DNA of 64,000 nucleotides from Simmondsia chinensis (taxonomy: Eukaryota; Streptophyta; Magnoliopsida; Caryophyllales; Simmondsiaceae), in NCBI GenBank assembly GCA_018398585.1, contig JAGTTD010000002.1:35022186-35086185 (forward strand), in the 5' to 3' direction. Position 1 is the first letter of the stretch. Every line of letters starts with the position of its first letter. The translations under genes and the position numbers were made by a program. The notes under the pieces are model-generated. The model did no database searches and was not told the origin of the DNA. It saw nothing but the letters and a program-made list of their open reading frames with translations. This document shows positions 9,801 through 18,653 of the stretch, piece after piece.

Positions 9801-11262
9801 GAGAGGGGGAAAAACCACGGGCGGAGATGGAGAATCTTTATTGAATGAAATAATGGAAGAATTACAATTGACTTCCTTTCTCTCTCTAATGATGGCGCTC
9901 TCTATTTTTGGATACCTAATGACGAAACCCTCATGTCATAGTTATACTTAGCGTAAACTAGGTCATGCGTAGATCGGGTCCCGATCGATCGGCATCTCCC
10001 GATCGATTGGCTCCCCGATTGATCGGTACTTCCCTATCGATCGGCGAGCTTCTTGGATCCTTCTGCTTTCTGCGTACTTCCCAAACGATCGGCAATACCC
10101 CCAATCGAACGGCGTGCTCACGGCAAGCCCCTTCATAAATATAAGGAATTTGTGACACAATCTAACACTATCATATGCCTTCCCCTAATAAATGAAAACC
10201 ATGGGAAGATTCTTTTTCCGATCTCTGTAATGCTCTATGGTCCGCCTTAAGAGATGGATGGCTTCTATTATAGATCTACCTGGCATAAATCCGAACTGGT
10301 TCTCTGAAACCCCTGCTTGTGGGTAACCTTCTTTCTATGACTCGCTCTCGTAGCTTTAGAGGGTGGCTTATTAGTTTGATACCCCCATAGTTCGCATAAC
10401 TCTGAATGTCGCCTTTGTTCTTATAAATCGGAACTAATGTGCTCTTCTTCCACTCATCAGACATCTTCTTGCCTTGAAGAATTTGGTTGAATAATTTAGT
10501 CAACCAACTGATGCTCTTCTCTCTAATGCATTTCCATGCCTCAATAGGTATTTCATCTGGGCTAACTGCTTTACCCTTGCCCATTTTTTTCAGGGCTTCT
10601 CTGACTTCCTCAGGTCTAAGCCGCCTACAGTAATTATAGTTCTGGTGCTCCTCAGATGCGTGGAGTTCACCTAGGAATATATTTGGATCCCCTTGTTTGT
10701 TGAAAAGATCTTGGAAGTAGGCTTTCCACCTATCTTTAGTTTGTGGATATGCGCAAGTGCATATAAGAGAAGGAAAGCAGAAACTCTTATGTGTGTCCAT
10801 AGCCCCGTGTTTGTCAAGAGGTTGTTTCGTGGCTTATAGTCTTGACCATGGAACCAAAATGGATCAACCATTCTGAGTAGTATAAGTATGACAAAAAAAA
10901 ACACCCAATGCCTCAAAGGCTCTTGCCAAGGTGGGGTTTGGGGAGGGTGAAACGAAAACCAAGCATTTATAATCTCTCCCAAAGTTCATGTCTTTTGACT
11001 TGTAAATCCAAGTTGATCTGAATTTGCTACAGTCGATTAAGTTATTTAGACATAAATACTTGATTTGTTCCTTTTCTTTTGAGACTGGATGGATCTCTTG
11101 TTCATGCTTTTCATTGATCTCACAGAGCTGCAAGAGATAGATGCTTCCAAAAACTGGCCTTGCAAAAGTGGAAGAATACCAAAGACACTGCGATTTGATC
11201 CTATGACATCCCGGACTAGTGGCCTTTTTGTCGCTAAATTTACCAAGTTACCTACACAGTGA
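760..11262 (+). CDS. NOL1/NOP2/Sun-family RNA (cytosine-5) methyltransferase, 3' seven exons
   Basis: Seven exons, 760-850, 1330-1505, 1640-1888, 3047-3178, 4250-4317, 4418-4479 and 11126-11262, total 915 nt. They splice at GT-AG sites into one frame of 304 codons plus TGA with no internal stop. Seen: the AdoMet-binding loop DLCAAPGAK in exons 1-2, a GVDVARHR acidic-loop segment, motif IV as VDAEC in place of the usual DAPC, motif VI YSTCS with the presumed nucleophilic Cys, and a C-terminal segment ending FVAKFTKLPTQ. Family knowledge: these enzymes transfer methyl from AdoMet to C5 of cytosine in tRNA or rRNA using paired Cys residues. The N-terminal part is missing, so it lies upstream or in unrecognised exons before 760. 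The last intron is 6.6 kb and full of transposons. The most similar plant branch I recall is the AT5G66180/NSUN5-like group, but the exact orthologue is not certain. Confidence 0.85.
1079..1201. repeat. Poly-G run and 49-bp tandem duplication in an intron
   Basis: A run of about 24 G follows a GGA-rich purine stretch (from about 1043). Immediately after it a 49-bp unit beginning GCGAATATTACTTTC is present twice without change (1104-1152 and 1153-1201). The unchanged second copy suggests a recent duplication or an assembly artefact beside the poly-G run. Confidence 0.85.
1330..1505 (+). CDS. Methyltransferase exon, Rossmann-fold middle part
   Basis: It starts after CTGCAG and completes the split Gly codon. 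It encodes GAKLCMILDHIGDSGS, GVDVARHRLAACR and LFVADGTTF. The donor AGA|GTTAAT gives phase 0. An apparent open frame running past this donor to 1634 is read-through into the intron. Confidence 0.85.
1640..1888 (+). CDS. Methyltransferase exon, charged insert
   Basis: The acceptor TTGATATAG|TGTGAAG is chosen because it keeps phase 0 with the previous exon; the more obvious GAAGCAG acceptor would break the frame. It encodes a Lys/Arg/Ser-rich insert (KEWTSKKPWKERKRSAK) and then FYGRQSGVIG. It ends SSGYDK|GTAATT. Confidence 0.75.
1889..4249 (+). other. Introns of the methyltransferase gene
   Basis: Apart from the exon at 3047-3178 this stretch is intron sequence of 1,158 and 1,071 bp, T-rich on the + strand. 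Apparent open frames in it are short and match nothing I recognise. No mobile element was identified. Confidence 0.6.
3047..3178 (+). CDS. Methyltransferase exon with motif IV
   Basis: It follows AAAACAG and encodes VLVDAECTHDGSVRHIQKFE and then LDAERTDSLTNLQ. The DAEC motif supplies the first conserved Cys, with Glu where most family members have Pro. Donor CAA|GTAATC, phase 0. Confidence 0.9.
4250..4317 (+). CDS. Methyltransferase exon with motif VI
   Basis: It follows CTTTCCAG and encodes FRLLSNGFRLLKVGGSLIYS and then TC. The TC dipeptide carries the presumed catalytic Cys. Donor CATGCAG|GTACC leaves two bases. Confidence 0.9.
4418..4479 (+). CDS. Methyltransferase 62-nt exon
   Basis: The acceptor is TGTATGATAG|CTTGAC; the stronger-looking TTTCAG 11 bases earlier would give an in-frame TGA. 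It encodes SLTAAQNEEVVERFL and LENTSA, typical of the segment after motif VI. The donor GCTG|GTGAGT leaves one base, completed in the exon at 11126. Confidence 0.85.
4480..6880 (+). other. Proximal part of the 6.6-kb intron
   Basis: This is mostly unrecognised intron DNA. An open frame at 5055-5297 has no recognisable domain. A GGCTCGA-rich degenerate repeat lies at 5635-6030. 6530-6830 is AT-rich. Confidence 0.5.
5635..6030. repeat. Degenerate GGCTCGA/AGGCTTGG repeat, possible old MITE
   Basis: It is dense in GGCTCGA, GGCTTGG and TTTAGGCT words. The left edge (AGAGGTATAAGTGAG) and right edge (CTTTTGTGACC) weakly resemble the AGGGGTGTAAATGAACC termini of the element at 12094-12655, so it may be an older copy of that family. 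No TSD was found. Confidence 0.35.
6888..7480 (-). pseudogene. Decayed coding sequence of unidentified protein
   Basis: Read on the minus strand, about 7470 to 6888, the DNA encodes protein-like sequence interrupted by stops and a frameshift. Blocks are FDYNESNKHGQYNKGNS, FVWHPVFFKIYPIPDAYYIS, KPLVYPRAYRDATAPTSF, ELPYDPYPKYCLPPDLL, a Glu/Lys-rich run and a shifted tail ending DFIVPEELVK and TAA. The composition (Pro, Tyr, acidic tail) looks like a genuine protein rather than chance. I do not recognise the family. It abuts the broken end of the copia element at 7530, so it may be a gene fragment carried by or joined to that element, or an older processed pseudogene. Confidence 0.5.
7530..9636 (-). 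pseudogene. Copia gag-protease-integrase polyprotein, decayed
   Basis: The reading starts at ATG 9636 (MTSVVKSEVEKFGG) and needs frameshift and stop corrections near 9490, 9350, 8930 and 7880. Seen in order: gag with LTDDVL, NEFNSIIQELKELDD and SLSTSYKGFVKSM; a CNYCHKKGHI zinc knuckle cut by a frameshift; protease region with LDSSCSYHVCPN, where Ser replaces Gly in the DSG-like site; GAG-pre-integrase with LWHMKLGHMG and the H/C pair CEHCIYGKQ; integrase core with LDLWGPS, LTDDFS and RTDNGLEY; and the segment EPRAKKCIFLGY. The element cannot make a working polyprotein. Confidence 0.85.
9657..9670 (-). promoter_or_regulatory. Copia primer-binding site (initiator Met tRNA)
   Basis: The minus strand reads TGGTATCAGAGCCC three bases downstream of the LTR end, the classical plant copia primer site. 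The same site and spacing occur in the element at 20822. Confidence 0.9.
9674..10167 (-). repeat. Copia 5' LTR with GATCGATCGG palindromes
   Basis: The 494-bp LTR starts TGTTAGATTG and ends TTTCGTTACA on the minus strand. Its U3 part has about six copies or variants of CCGATCGATCGG, spaced a few tens of bases apart. The same motif recurs in the LTRs at 20822, 23253 and 45172. Confidence 0.85.
10168..10745 (-). pseudogene. RTE-clade LINE reverse transcriptase fragment
   Basis: The minus strand encodes an RTE-type RT: DRWKAYFQDLFN, VREALKKMGKGKAVSPDEIP, WLTKLFNQILQGKKM, WKKSTLVPIYKNKGDIQ, KLISHPLKLRERVIERRL, then with a frameshift ENQFGFMPGRSIIEAIHL and MVFIY*GKAYD. The catalytic region ends at AYD where the copia LTR begins. 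The left part is therefore displaced or lost. It is antisense within the last methyltransferase intron. Confidence 0.85.
10884..10952 (-). mobile_element. Fragment of RTE-LINE/SINE 3' end, copy 9
   Basis: The minus strand reads ACCCTCCCCAAACCCC and GAGGCATTGGGTG before an oligo-T run, matching the end of the shared 3' domain. The (TTG)n tail is replaced by T-rich sequence. No TSD was found. Confidence 0.4.
11126..11262 (+). CDS. Methyltransferase terminal exon
   Basis: It follows TCTCACAG. It completes a GAG codon and encodes ELQEIDASKNWPCKSGRIP, LRFDPMTSRTSGLFVAKF and the C-terminal TKLPTQ with TGA at 11260-11262. It continues directly the frame of the exon at 4418-4479 and lies 6,646 bp downstream of it. 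Confidence 0.88.
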
Positions 11263-12084
11263 TTGTTCTTTCTCCAAGGTAAGTGGGGTTTTGGATTTGA
11301 CACTGTTTCCAATTAGAAGGCCTAATTGGCTACCTAATGATTGTTCTCTGTGCTTGATTTTTGATATGGCATAGATAACTGCTTCACCATAGTTTCAAGT
11401 TGCGACATGATCATTATCAAAGATGGTTCGAGTGATCCCTCGACCTCTCCAAGGTACCGTCCTGTATTTTTGTGGTGTGAAGAGAGTTAAGGGCAATGAG
11501 GATAAGCCTTTACCCGTATTTGGCAATTTATTTTGAGGGGTAATACCCCTCAGTACCCCCAGTTTTTTTTACCCCCAATTTGGAGTGTAAAGAGGGGGAC
11601 GGCAAAGTTCTAAAAGATTTCTGACCTTTTTTTCCTATTTTGACTAGAATTTTCTTTATTTTTATCCGTTTACTCAATTGCCAAGCAAGAGTAATTTATT
11701 TACCCCTTTACTCTATCCCCTCAATTAAACATACCCAAACAAGGGTTGGACCCTGTACCTTCTCCCTCTTTACTCCCTCGATGCCCCCTCTACTTGATTG
11801 CCAAATGGATTAAATTTTGCTGATGAGACTGTTTTCTTGCAGTCTCTCGGAATCTCTGTTGCTGCTTAACTTGTGCAAGTCTGTTTCTGGGTATATGCCT
11901 ATTGTGTGATGTTTAAGTGTATTCTATTAATGTCCAGGTAAAGAAGTGATATTGTGAATCGCTTGGTTATTGCATTATGACCTTCGAGTCATATGTTTGC
12001 AAATAACAATTGAACCCTTTTCCCCCAGCCCCCAATTTTGAGTCGTTGGCGGAGCCGCCTGGATCTGGCAAAGTACCGATATAC
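11263..12084 (+). other. 3' flank of the methyltransferase gene, with possible small MITE
   Basis: This holds the 3' UTR and flank. A candidate inverted-repeat element spans about 11519-11806, with TTTGGCAATTTATTTTGAGGGG at one end facing the inverse of TTTGGCAATCAAGTAGAGGGG. It includes GGGGTAATACCCC. No clear target duplication was seen, so the element call is tentative. Confidence 0.4.
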
Positions 12085-12093
12085 AGTTGCCCC

Positions 12094-12655
12094 AAGGGGT
12101 GTAAATGAACCGAATATTTGATGAACTACCCGTGTTAGAAATCGATTATAGTTCATTCGTGTTCATTATTGGCCGAGTTCGAGCAGGTTTGATAAGCTTA
12201 ACGAGCCGAGTTCGAACAAGGGGGTGCTTGACTCGTTAATATTTGTGAATAGTTTGGTAAGGACTCATTAAAGGCTCGATAAAAATTTCTTAAGAGCTTG
12301 TTAAGGGATCATTAGCAATTAATATTGATTCTAAAATAGTTCTATAACAGCTTGATAATAACTCGAATAACATGGCTCGATAGAGAGCTCTACTTGATAA
12401 TAAGTCTGGGTCGGTTATAAGCTCGATTTTGCTTGATAACTGGCTCGGCTTGGCTCAATAAGGTGCTCGAATTAGCTCGATTAGCTTTACAAGCCGAGTT
12501 GAGTTTCGAGCACAACAAAATCTTAACGAGCCAAGCTTGAACAAGGGGTATGAAAGCTTGATAAGAGCTTGGCTTGAACGCGTGCTCAATAAGACTTATC
12601 GAGCTTGAGTTCAAATAAAGGGACGCTTAGCTTAGTTTGGCTTGTTTACACCCCT
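12094..12655. mobile_element. Mutator-like MITE, AGGGGTGTAAA ends, 9-bp TSD
   Basis: The termini are AGGGGTGTAAATGAACC and the inverse GGCTTGTTTACACCCCT. They are flanked by AGTTGCCCC at 12085-12093 and 12656-12664, a perfect 9-bp target duplication, the usual length for Mutator-like elements. The inside is dense in GAGCTCG, GCTCGATAA and GAGCCGAG words and has no coding potential. It inserted at the polypurine-tract end of an old TRIM element. Confidence 0.75.
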
Positions 12656-13640
12656 AGTTGCCCCTTCGTGCAAATATCCATTGGGCTTAAAGTATGGATA
12701 ATGCACATAGTGTATAAAATGACGCAAGGCGCACTGAGGTGATAGGGGGTCTTGGTGCCTAGGCGCAAGGCGAAGGCGCGCACCTTAGCGAAATGAGGCG
12801 CACAGTTTTGTAATTTGCATTTATATTTTAAGTTTATAAAATATTTTATGAACATAAGCCGTAAAATTAATTAATTGTGTAATATAACAACTCTAATTAA
12901 AACTATATAGTGTTTAAAAAAAATACCGTTAAAAGATATCGATATTCTTCAAAACGTGATGTATTATATATTAACATAAGCCTTTTTACAAAAATTGCAA
13001 GGCGCCATAAAATTCACAAAAAATACACAGTACCAGTATCATTCTTTTGCACTTTTATCTTGTCAAAATAAAGATATTAAAATTAATCATGCAGAATTAC
13101 TAATATGTTACTAAGTAAGCGGTAGTAAACTCCAAAATTTTGGATATTTCCCTTTTTTTTGTCTTGTCTCTTTCTCTCTTTCTTTTTTCTTTTCCTTATA
13201 GGATTAGTAGTATCTAAAAGTCAAGGAATAATACTCCATATTTTGCATACTCAATAAATAAAATACAAAAAACCCACATAATATAATAATATGTTAAATT
13301 TAAGGCAAAATATAACTAAAAAACAAAAAGCGTGCCTAGGTGCGACTCAGCACTTTGTGTGCCTTGGCGTGCCTTTTCAAAGTGGCCTCGCTTGAGGCTT
13401 GTGAGGCGAGGAAGCTACGCCTCGCCTCGCCTCGCCTGGGGCGCGCCTTTTTATACATTGAATGCACATGTCAACTGCATGTTTTGTGTTGAAATTATAC
13501 TAAAATTAGAAGTGGGGGCTGTTGAGATTTGAACCTGTTATCTCTCGATCAACAAGCCCTTGATACCATGTGAAAGAATTAATTGTTTCAAAAGTTTATT
13601 CTGATGGATAAAGATATGGAAATGATTTTTAGTGTAACAA
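12656..13640 (-). mobile_element. TRIM retrotransposon copy, interrupted and partial
   Basis: Internal TRIM sequence (TATCCATTGGGCTTAAAG) starts next to the MITE at 12655, is cut by an insertion at 12709-13460, and resumes to the PBS-like CTTGATACCA and one LTR at about 13568-13640 (TGTGAAAGAATTAATTG to GTGTAACA). The other LTR is not recognisable. It is the same family as the complete copy at 17144-17434. Confidence 0.6.
12709..13460. mobile_element. MITE with GCCTCGC/GGCGC-rich ends, 9-bp TSD
   Basis: The termini are AGTGTATAAAATGACGC and the inverse GGCGCGCCTTTTTATACATTG. They are flanked by AATGCACAT at 12700-12708 and 13461-13469. The subterminal parts carry runs of GGCGAAGGCGCGC and CGCCTCGCCTCGCCT. 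The middle is AT-rich and non-coding. The 9-bp duplication favours Mutator-like; an 8-bp hAT duplication with a chance ninth base is the alternative. Confidence 0.7.
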
Positions 13641-13859
13641 GTACTCATGCTAAGCTCAGCATGGCAGTGAATATGATTTTAATATTCAACAAGTAAAAGT
13701 TATTTGGAAGATGTGTTGAGATTGGAATGGAAAAACTTATACATACATGAAATCCCATCTTTGGAGATGGTAAAATGTATGCTTATTAAGAGGTTTTGAG
13801 TTCAAAGCTCTAATTCTTTAACCTTAGATACTAAGTCAATTGTATTGGTAAAATACTAT

Positions 13860-14805
13860 TAGGCTCTGTTTGGTACATACAATTGAAATTAGACTGTGGA
13901 ATTGTAATTCTAATTTCAATTTAGATGGAATTGAAATTTCATTATTTGGTTCATCAAAGGAATTGGAAGTTAGAATTTTACATAATGATTCGAATCATAA
14001 AAGGTTTTCGGTCAATTGAATTTGAGTATTTTGAGTTTTAAATCAACTATAGTTTGGATTTTGGTCGGAACGATTCACATTGGTTCAAGTTATTGTGGTC
14101 GGAGCGATTCTCTTTGAGTTCAAGTTATTTGAGTTTCGAGTGAAATTGGATCGAGTATTATGTCGGATCATTTGGTGTTCAAGTTATCTCGGATTTTAAG
14201 TTAATTGGGTTAGAGGTTTTTGGGATTTAGGCTAGTTACGTTTGAGTTTGAGTTTATTTAGGTCATTTCAAGCTTGAGTAATCTTAGTTTTGGGACAAAT
14301 GAGTTATATCGTTTTCAATTCGAGTCATTTAAGCCTGAGTTTGAGATGGGTTGTTCATTTTGAGTCTAGGTCGTATTAAGTTTTAGATCAATTTGGTTGG
14401 GTCATTTTAACTTCGGCTTAGATTTTACACCACATTCAAGCTGAGTAATTTCATTTTTTGGATTTGAGTTATCTCGAGTTCGGGTCAATCAGGTCGAGTC
14501 ACTTTGGACTTTGAGTTATGGTGATTTCGGCCATTTCAAGTTCAAGTCGTTCGAGTTGAGTGATTTGAGGTTTGAAAAAAAATTTAGGTTGTGTCTAAAT
14601 CATTATGTTTTGAGTCATCTTGGGTTCAGGTTAATCAACTGAGTCATTTTGGGTTTTAGGTCAATGCAGTTAATATAACATTGTATCTCCTTATCCCTAC
14701 TCCAAGGAATTGGAAAGTATGATTTTTAGTTAAAATTCAATTGCATGGAATTAGGCAGTGGAATTGTAATTCCAATTCCAGTAGGTGAACTAAACAACAG
14801 TATTA
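13860..14805. mobile_element. Probable MITE with GGCTCTGTTTGGT end
   Basis: The left end TTAGGCTCTGTTTGGTACAT faces the right end GTGAACTAAACAACAGTA followed by TTA. ATTGTAATTC stretches lie in inverse orientation inside both ends. The middle is a long degenerate series of GAGTCATTT, GAGTTCGGGTC and TCAAGTT words. TTA on each side suggests a PIF/Harbinger (Tourist) type duplication. The ends are diverged. Confidence 0.5.
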
Positions 14806-14937
14806 AAATTCTGGGCCCCAATTTCAGTCTCAGCCTCAATCTGGGCTCCAATTTCATGCTCCAAACACAGCCTTAAGGTTGAGATTATATGACAAAAGGT
14901 TGTAGGTCAAAAGTCTTGACCTCACTTTCTAGTCCAA

Positions 14938-15462
14938 CAACAACAACAGCAACAACAGTCCCAGTGCCGCAGTGGCTCCCGCACTAAGCAGGGTCGGGGG
15001 GGGGGGGGGGGGGGTGGATGTACGCAGCTTTCCTCCTTCCGGATGGAAGAGAGGCTGTTTCCGAGGACCCCCATCTTGAAGATCGAGTCGTTAAGAGAAC
15101 ATGGTATCCTGGAAACCATGGGAGCAACAAAGCATCAACACAGGACACAACGTAAAACTAGCATTGTAAAATATATCCCACATAAGACAACTAAGGCACA
15201 TAGTAGAGCAAATAGTACATGCACAATAATAGAGGAATAAACGAAAAGCAACAAAATAGAAGATAAGTGCATTACCTGGGGTTATGACTGCCTAAAAATC
15301 CTAAACTACTAGCCATTCGCCGCACTACTCTATACCGCTACATCCGCTACCACTATGCTAGCCCTCCATTGAGCTCTATATAAGGCCATATCCGCTTTTA
15401 GGTTTAGGTGGGTTAGGTCGTGTCGGACTGTCTCCAGCCAACTCCTCTTTGGCCTGCCCCTC
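14938..15462 (-). mobile_element. 5'-truncated RTE LINE with complete 3' end and TSD
   Basis: The insertion is flanked by CCTCACTTTCTAGTCCAA at 14920-14937 and 15463-15480, an exact 18-bp duplication. On the minus strand it holds the C-terminus of an RTE ORF (15458-15330), a 3' UTR, and the GTCCTCGGAAACAGCC ... GCTGCGTACATCC ... (TTG)n domain shared with all the SINE-like copies here. A run of about 20 G lies at 14997-15015. This copy identifies the source of the tail. Confidence 0.88.
15330..15458 (-). pseudogene. RTE LINE ORF C-terminus
   Basis: The minus strand reads GRPKRSWLETVRHDLTHLNL and MALYRAQWRASIVVADV, ending in TAG at 15330-15332. The GRPK-W-E-V-DL ... R-W-R pattern is the conserved end of plant RTE polyproteins. 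Everything upstream is absent because of 5' truncation. Confidence 0.85.
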
Positions 15463-15480
15463 CCTCACTTTCTAGTCCAA

Positions 15481-16370
15481 GATAAGGAAATGGTCAATAG
15501 CATCCTTGACGAATAGCAAGACATTTGAAGGCTTGAGGGTTGGAAAGAAATTCGAAGGCTAAGCGCGATGACATGGAAAAAATGAAGGTTTGGTGTTGAT
15601 GAGAGGGAATATGGCTAGATTTGGTGTCACATAAGTTAGTTTACATATGAAATTGAATTGTCGTGATGGTATGTTTCATAGTGGAAGATCAGAAAGGACT
15701 TTTAATTGTCACGCGAGTTATCGAATCTGTACATTGAAAAGACCTCCCAAAAGCATGCTAAAGGTGTAGTGCTAAGTATTGAGAAATAGCAATAGAACAA
15801 AGTGGGAAGAAGATATGATATTTTTCGTATCCACGAACTCCCTCTTCATTAAGTGAAGTAGATCGATCTTCTGAAGGAGAATCGCCTGTTGGCTTAGGGT
15901 GATTCAACCGTACTGAAGAGACAATTATCTCACTTAAATGTATTATTTAGCTTCTCCTTGATGGAATAATAAGCAATAATAGCGATAATATCTATCATGA
16001 CGGCTAAGAAGTAATAAGAAAGATCCTATATGAAGGATAAGAGATTGGCATTGTGTTGTGGGAAGCAACACTGTCCTAAAAGACAATTTTGCTACAACTA
16101 AAGCGTATTATTTATCATTAGGGTCGTTTTTCTTACAGTGTCAAGAGAAAAGGTGCTAAACGAGCCTCTTGGGGAGGGCTCTACTCGATGCATTCTTAAA
16201 AACAATAGAGCCTAGATCCGAGGTAGGCATCATAGACCAATGAACCGCCGATGGAATTTGATGACCAAATTGAATTGTCTAGTTAACAATTATGTTCGCT
16301 TATCTAAACTAAATTTGATACTTCTCCTTGCGTTTGTCACCATCAAGTTCACTTGAATGATTTTTTGAAT
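15481..16370. other. Unassigned intergenic DNA
   Basis: No gene, RNA or mobile element is recognised. The stretch has no long open frame. Confidence 0.4.
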
Positions 16371-16373
16371 TTG

Positions 16374-16600
16374 TCATAGAGGTTGGAATTTCCCATTAAG
16401 GGCATTAATCACAACCTTGTTGTCCCCTTCCACTGGAATACTACTATATTCCAATGCAGTTGCTTTGAGAATGTCATATCTAAGTGCCATCGTCTCAGCA
16501 ATTATAATAAAAGTATTTCCAAGTAGTCTAGTCCTTCTAACAATAAACCTTCCTATCGCATCCCTGATGGCATACACTACAACAGCCAATGGTGCCTTCG
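16374..16600 (-). pseudogene. RNase H-like (RVT_3-type) remnant
   Basis: The minus strand encodes YAIRDAIGRFIVRRTRLLGN, AETMALRYDI and VEGDNKVVINALNGKF. This is the pattern of the plant RNase H-like domain (VIRD-G ... AE-AL ... EGD). The catalytic Glu (AE) and Asp (GD) positions are visible; the first Asp strand is lost. Such domains occur at the C-terminus of plant LINE ORF2 and in stand-alone host relics. No other LINE segment is adjacent. Confidence 0.7.
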
Positions 16601-17143
16601 AGGGAAGAAGGTAGTTGTTGAGAAGAAAAATGAGTTGATTTCCAATGCTCAAATTGTTGGGAAGAACTATAATCAACAATGAAGCATCTTAAGGTTCAAA
16701 ATTATTGAAAGCAATCCTGCTTATACAGTATCAACTTCTTTTTGGCAAAAATGTGCTGTATTACGACAAAAAAATTATTATATTCTAGTGGAAGGTTATC
16801 TAATTCGGCAAAAGGAACCCAATATTATACATGTTTCTACATTACAATTATGTCCTTTAAAATTTATCAAATTCTAAGTAATAGTATCTATACATGATTT
16901 GTATTATTTTCATACCCCTTTTTGCTTCCCTTTTTCATTTCTCTTTGGACTTTATTTTATTATTTTTTTCCTTCATTTGCCCTTTTTATCTCTCTATTTT
17001 TATAAAAAAAAAAATTGTCTCTCCAGTTGGAAAGAAAAAAAAAAAAAAAAAAAAAGCATGACCAATAGAAATCGCAGTCAGTCCGTCTCTTATCTCCACG
17101 AGAAAAAGTAGACCGTTTCTTTTCTTCTTTCTAATATATTTTT

Positions 17144-17434
17144 TGTAAAGGAACCAACTATTTCAAAAGTTTAAGCTGATGGATGAAGGCCCAAAAATAA
17201 TTTTATACTCTAACATGCCCCTCCCACGCGAATGCCAATTGGGCTTACAATATGGATAGTGAACATGTTCACTTCATACATTGTGCTTAAATTGTTTTTA
17301 ATAAGTAGGGGCTAATTGAGATTCGAACTCGTGGCCTCTTAGTCAATAAAGCTCTGATATAGTGTCAAGGAACCAACTCTCCCAAAAGCTTAATCTAATG
17401 GATGAAGGTCTAGGAATGATTTTATACTCTAACA
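17144..17434 (-). mobile_element. TRIM retrotransposon, complete, 72-bp LTRs
   Basis: Two 72-bp direct repeats (17144-17215 and 17363-17434) start TGT and end CTCTAACA. Read on the minus strand, the primer site after the first LTR is TATCAGAGC (TGGTATCAGAGC consensus), and a GTGGGAGGGGCA polypurine tract precedes the second LTR. The internal part is only about 147 bp and non-coding. Flanks TTTTT/GTTTT are at best an imperfect TSD. Relatives: 12656-13640, 41853-42060 and 48560-48850. Confidence 0.8.
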
Positions 17435-17487
17435 GTTTTATATATTTTTATTTTAGATACTCTACTTAAATTTATAATAGAAAGCAC

Positions 17488-17590
17488 AATAAATAATATA
17501 AAATGCAAGATTTGATCTATGTTTTTCATAAATTAACAGTAAATAATATAAAATGCAATATTAGATCTATGTTTTTCATAAATTAATATA
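17488..17590. repeat. Imperfect ~53-bp tandem duplication
   Basis: A unit containing AATAATATAAAATGCAA and GATCTATGTTTTTCATAA occurs twice in a row. A second pair, TTTTATTTTAGATACTCTAC and a near copy, flanks it at about 17449 and 17618, so the whole block may be one nested duplication. Confidence 0.7.
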
Positions 17591-17659
17591 ACTATTTATT
17601 ACATAGATTAATATAAATTTTATTTTAGATGTTCTACTTAAATTTATAATATTAAAGTG

Positions 17660-18555
17660 GGTATCCAAGCCATTTGGGTGTACCCCAACGAACATAGGTA
17701 AAGCAAAATGGGCTATGTATGTGCCTCCTCAAATCTAGAATCTTCTTTTACAGCCTTTCAAGCAATTTGATCCCTCTCTCTCTCTCCCTTTCCTTCTTTT
17801 TTAGTTAGGAAGTACACATTCGTTTGGGACCGGCCTGGATTGAAGATCGAATACAAGCAAGATCAATGATAGGACGAATTTAAACAGTTTCGGTGCTGGA
17901 TAAGATCTGCTAAACGTTGTACAGGAATGGTTTCAGAATTATTGATTGTAACTGATTTTTTCAAAAAGGAATGTTGATTGAATTACGTAAACTCTTTGAT
18001 TTCATTGAACTTATTGAACTCTCATAGGAATTCCAGTGAATTCATTAAAGACTATTGTAGCAAGGGCAGAAGAAAAACAACAACAGAAACAAGCTGTTCA
18101 AGTTACATGCAAATAATGCACAATTGAGATGAGACAACATGTGGATACAAGATGAGGGACTAGTTCATTAGGGAGTACATCGATAGGCAGCCTTATCACT
18201 AATCTTTCTAATTCTAGACTGGACTTAAGGCTGGTTTTCTTTAGTTATTGCTATAATTGGTTCATTCCTTGACATAAATAGTTGGTTAGGTCCAGGATAT
18301 CGGTCCTGATCAATATATATTCACCCGTGATTAGGATAATTAAGGTCATGTTCTGCATGAATATAAAGTGAGAATCGATAAGACAAACAAATTTAAGTAC
18401 GCAACATTCACTAAGATAATGAAAAGAAAATAATGAAGAATAAGGTACAAATAGGGGAGAGTTGGATGAGGAAGAGTATATCACTAATTGAATACCTTAT
18501 TATATTTTGATGTTCTCAATTTACATCACCCTTTGGCACGAATAAGACCTTGCTT
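17660..18555. other. Unassigned intergenic DNA
   Basis: Nothing recognisable; short open frames only. Confidence 0.4.
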
Positions 18556-18559
18556 CAAG

Positions 18560-18653
18560 ATTGTTGGCATGTTAACTAAGATTGTAATTGTACCTTTCTT
18601 TCCTTTTGAATAAAATCCCACGATAGGTCAATTATCAAAAAAAAAAAAAGAGA
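18560..18653 (+). mobile_element. Possible L1-type LINE 3' tail
   Basis: The sequence ends CAATTATC followed by about 13 A, the same terminal word as the LINE tails at 26797-26809 and 31372-31400. Only the last tens of bases are comparable and no TSD was seen. Confidence 0.35.

Larger units (their letters stand above)
7530..10167 (-). mobile_element. Ty1-copia retrotransposon (TNT1/Tork-like), 3'-truncated
   Basis: Minus-strand order: 5' LTR (10167-9674), Met-tRNA primer site, gag, protease, integrase, then a break at 7530 just after the integrase C-terminal SRDVTFDE segment. Reverse transcriptase, RNase H and 3' LTR are missing. The LTR edge at 10167 falls inside RTE LINE coding sequence, so the copia inserted into that LINE. 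Both lie in the last intron of the methyltransferase gene, in antisense. Close relatives in this window are at 20822-23888 and the solo LTR 45172-45642. Confidence 0.88.
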
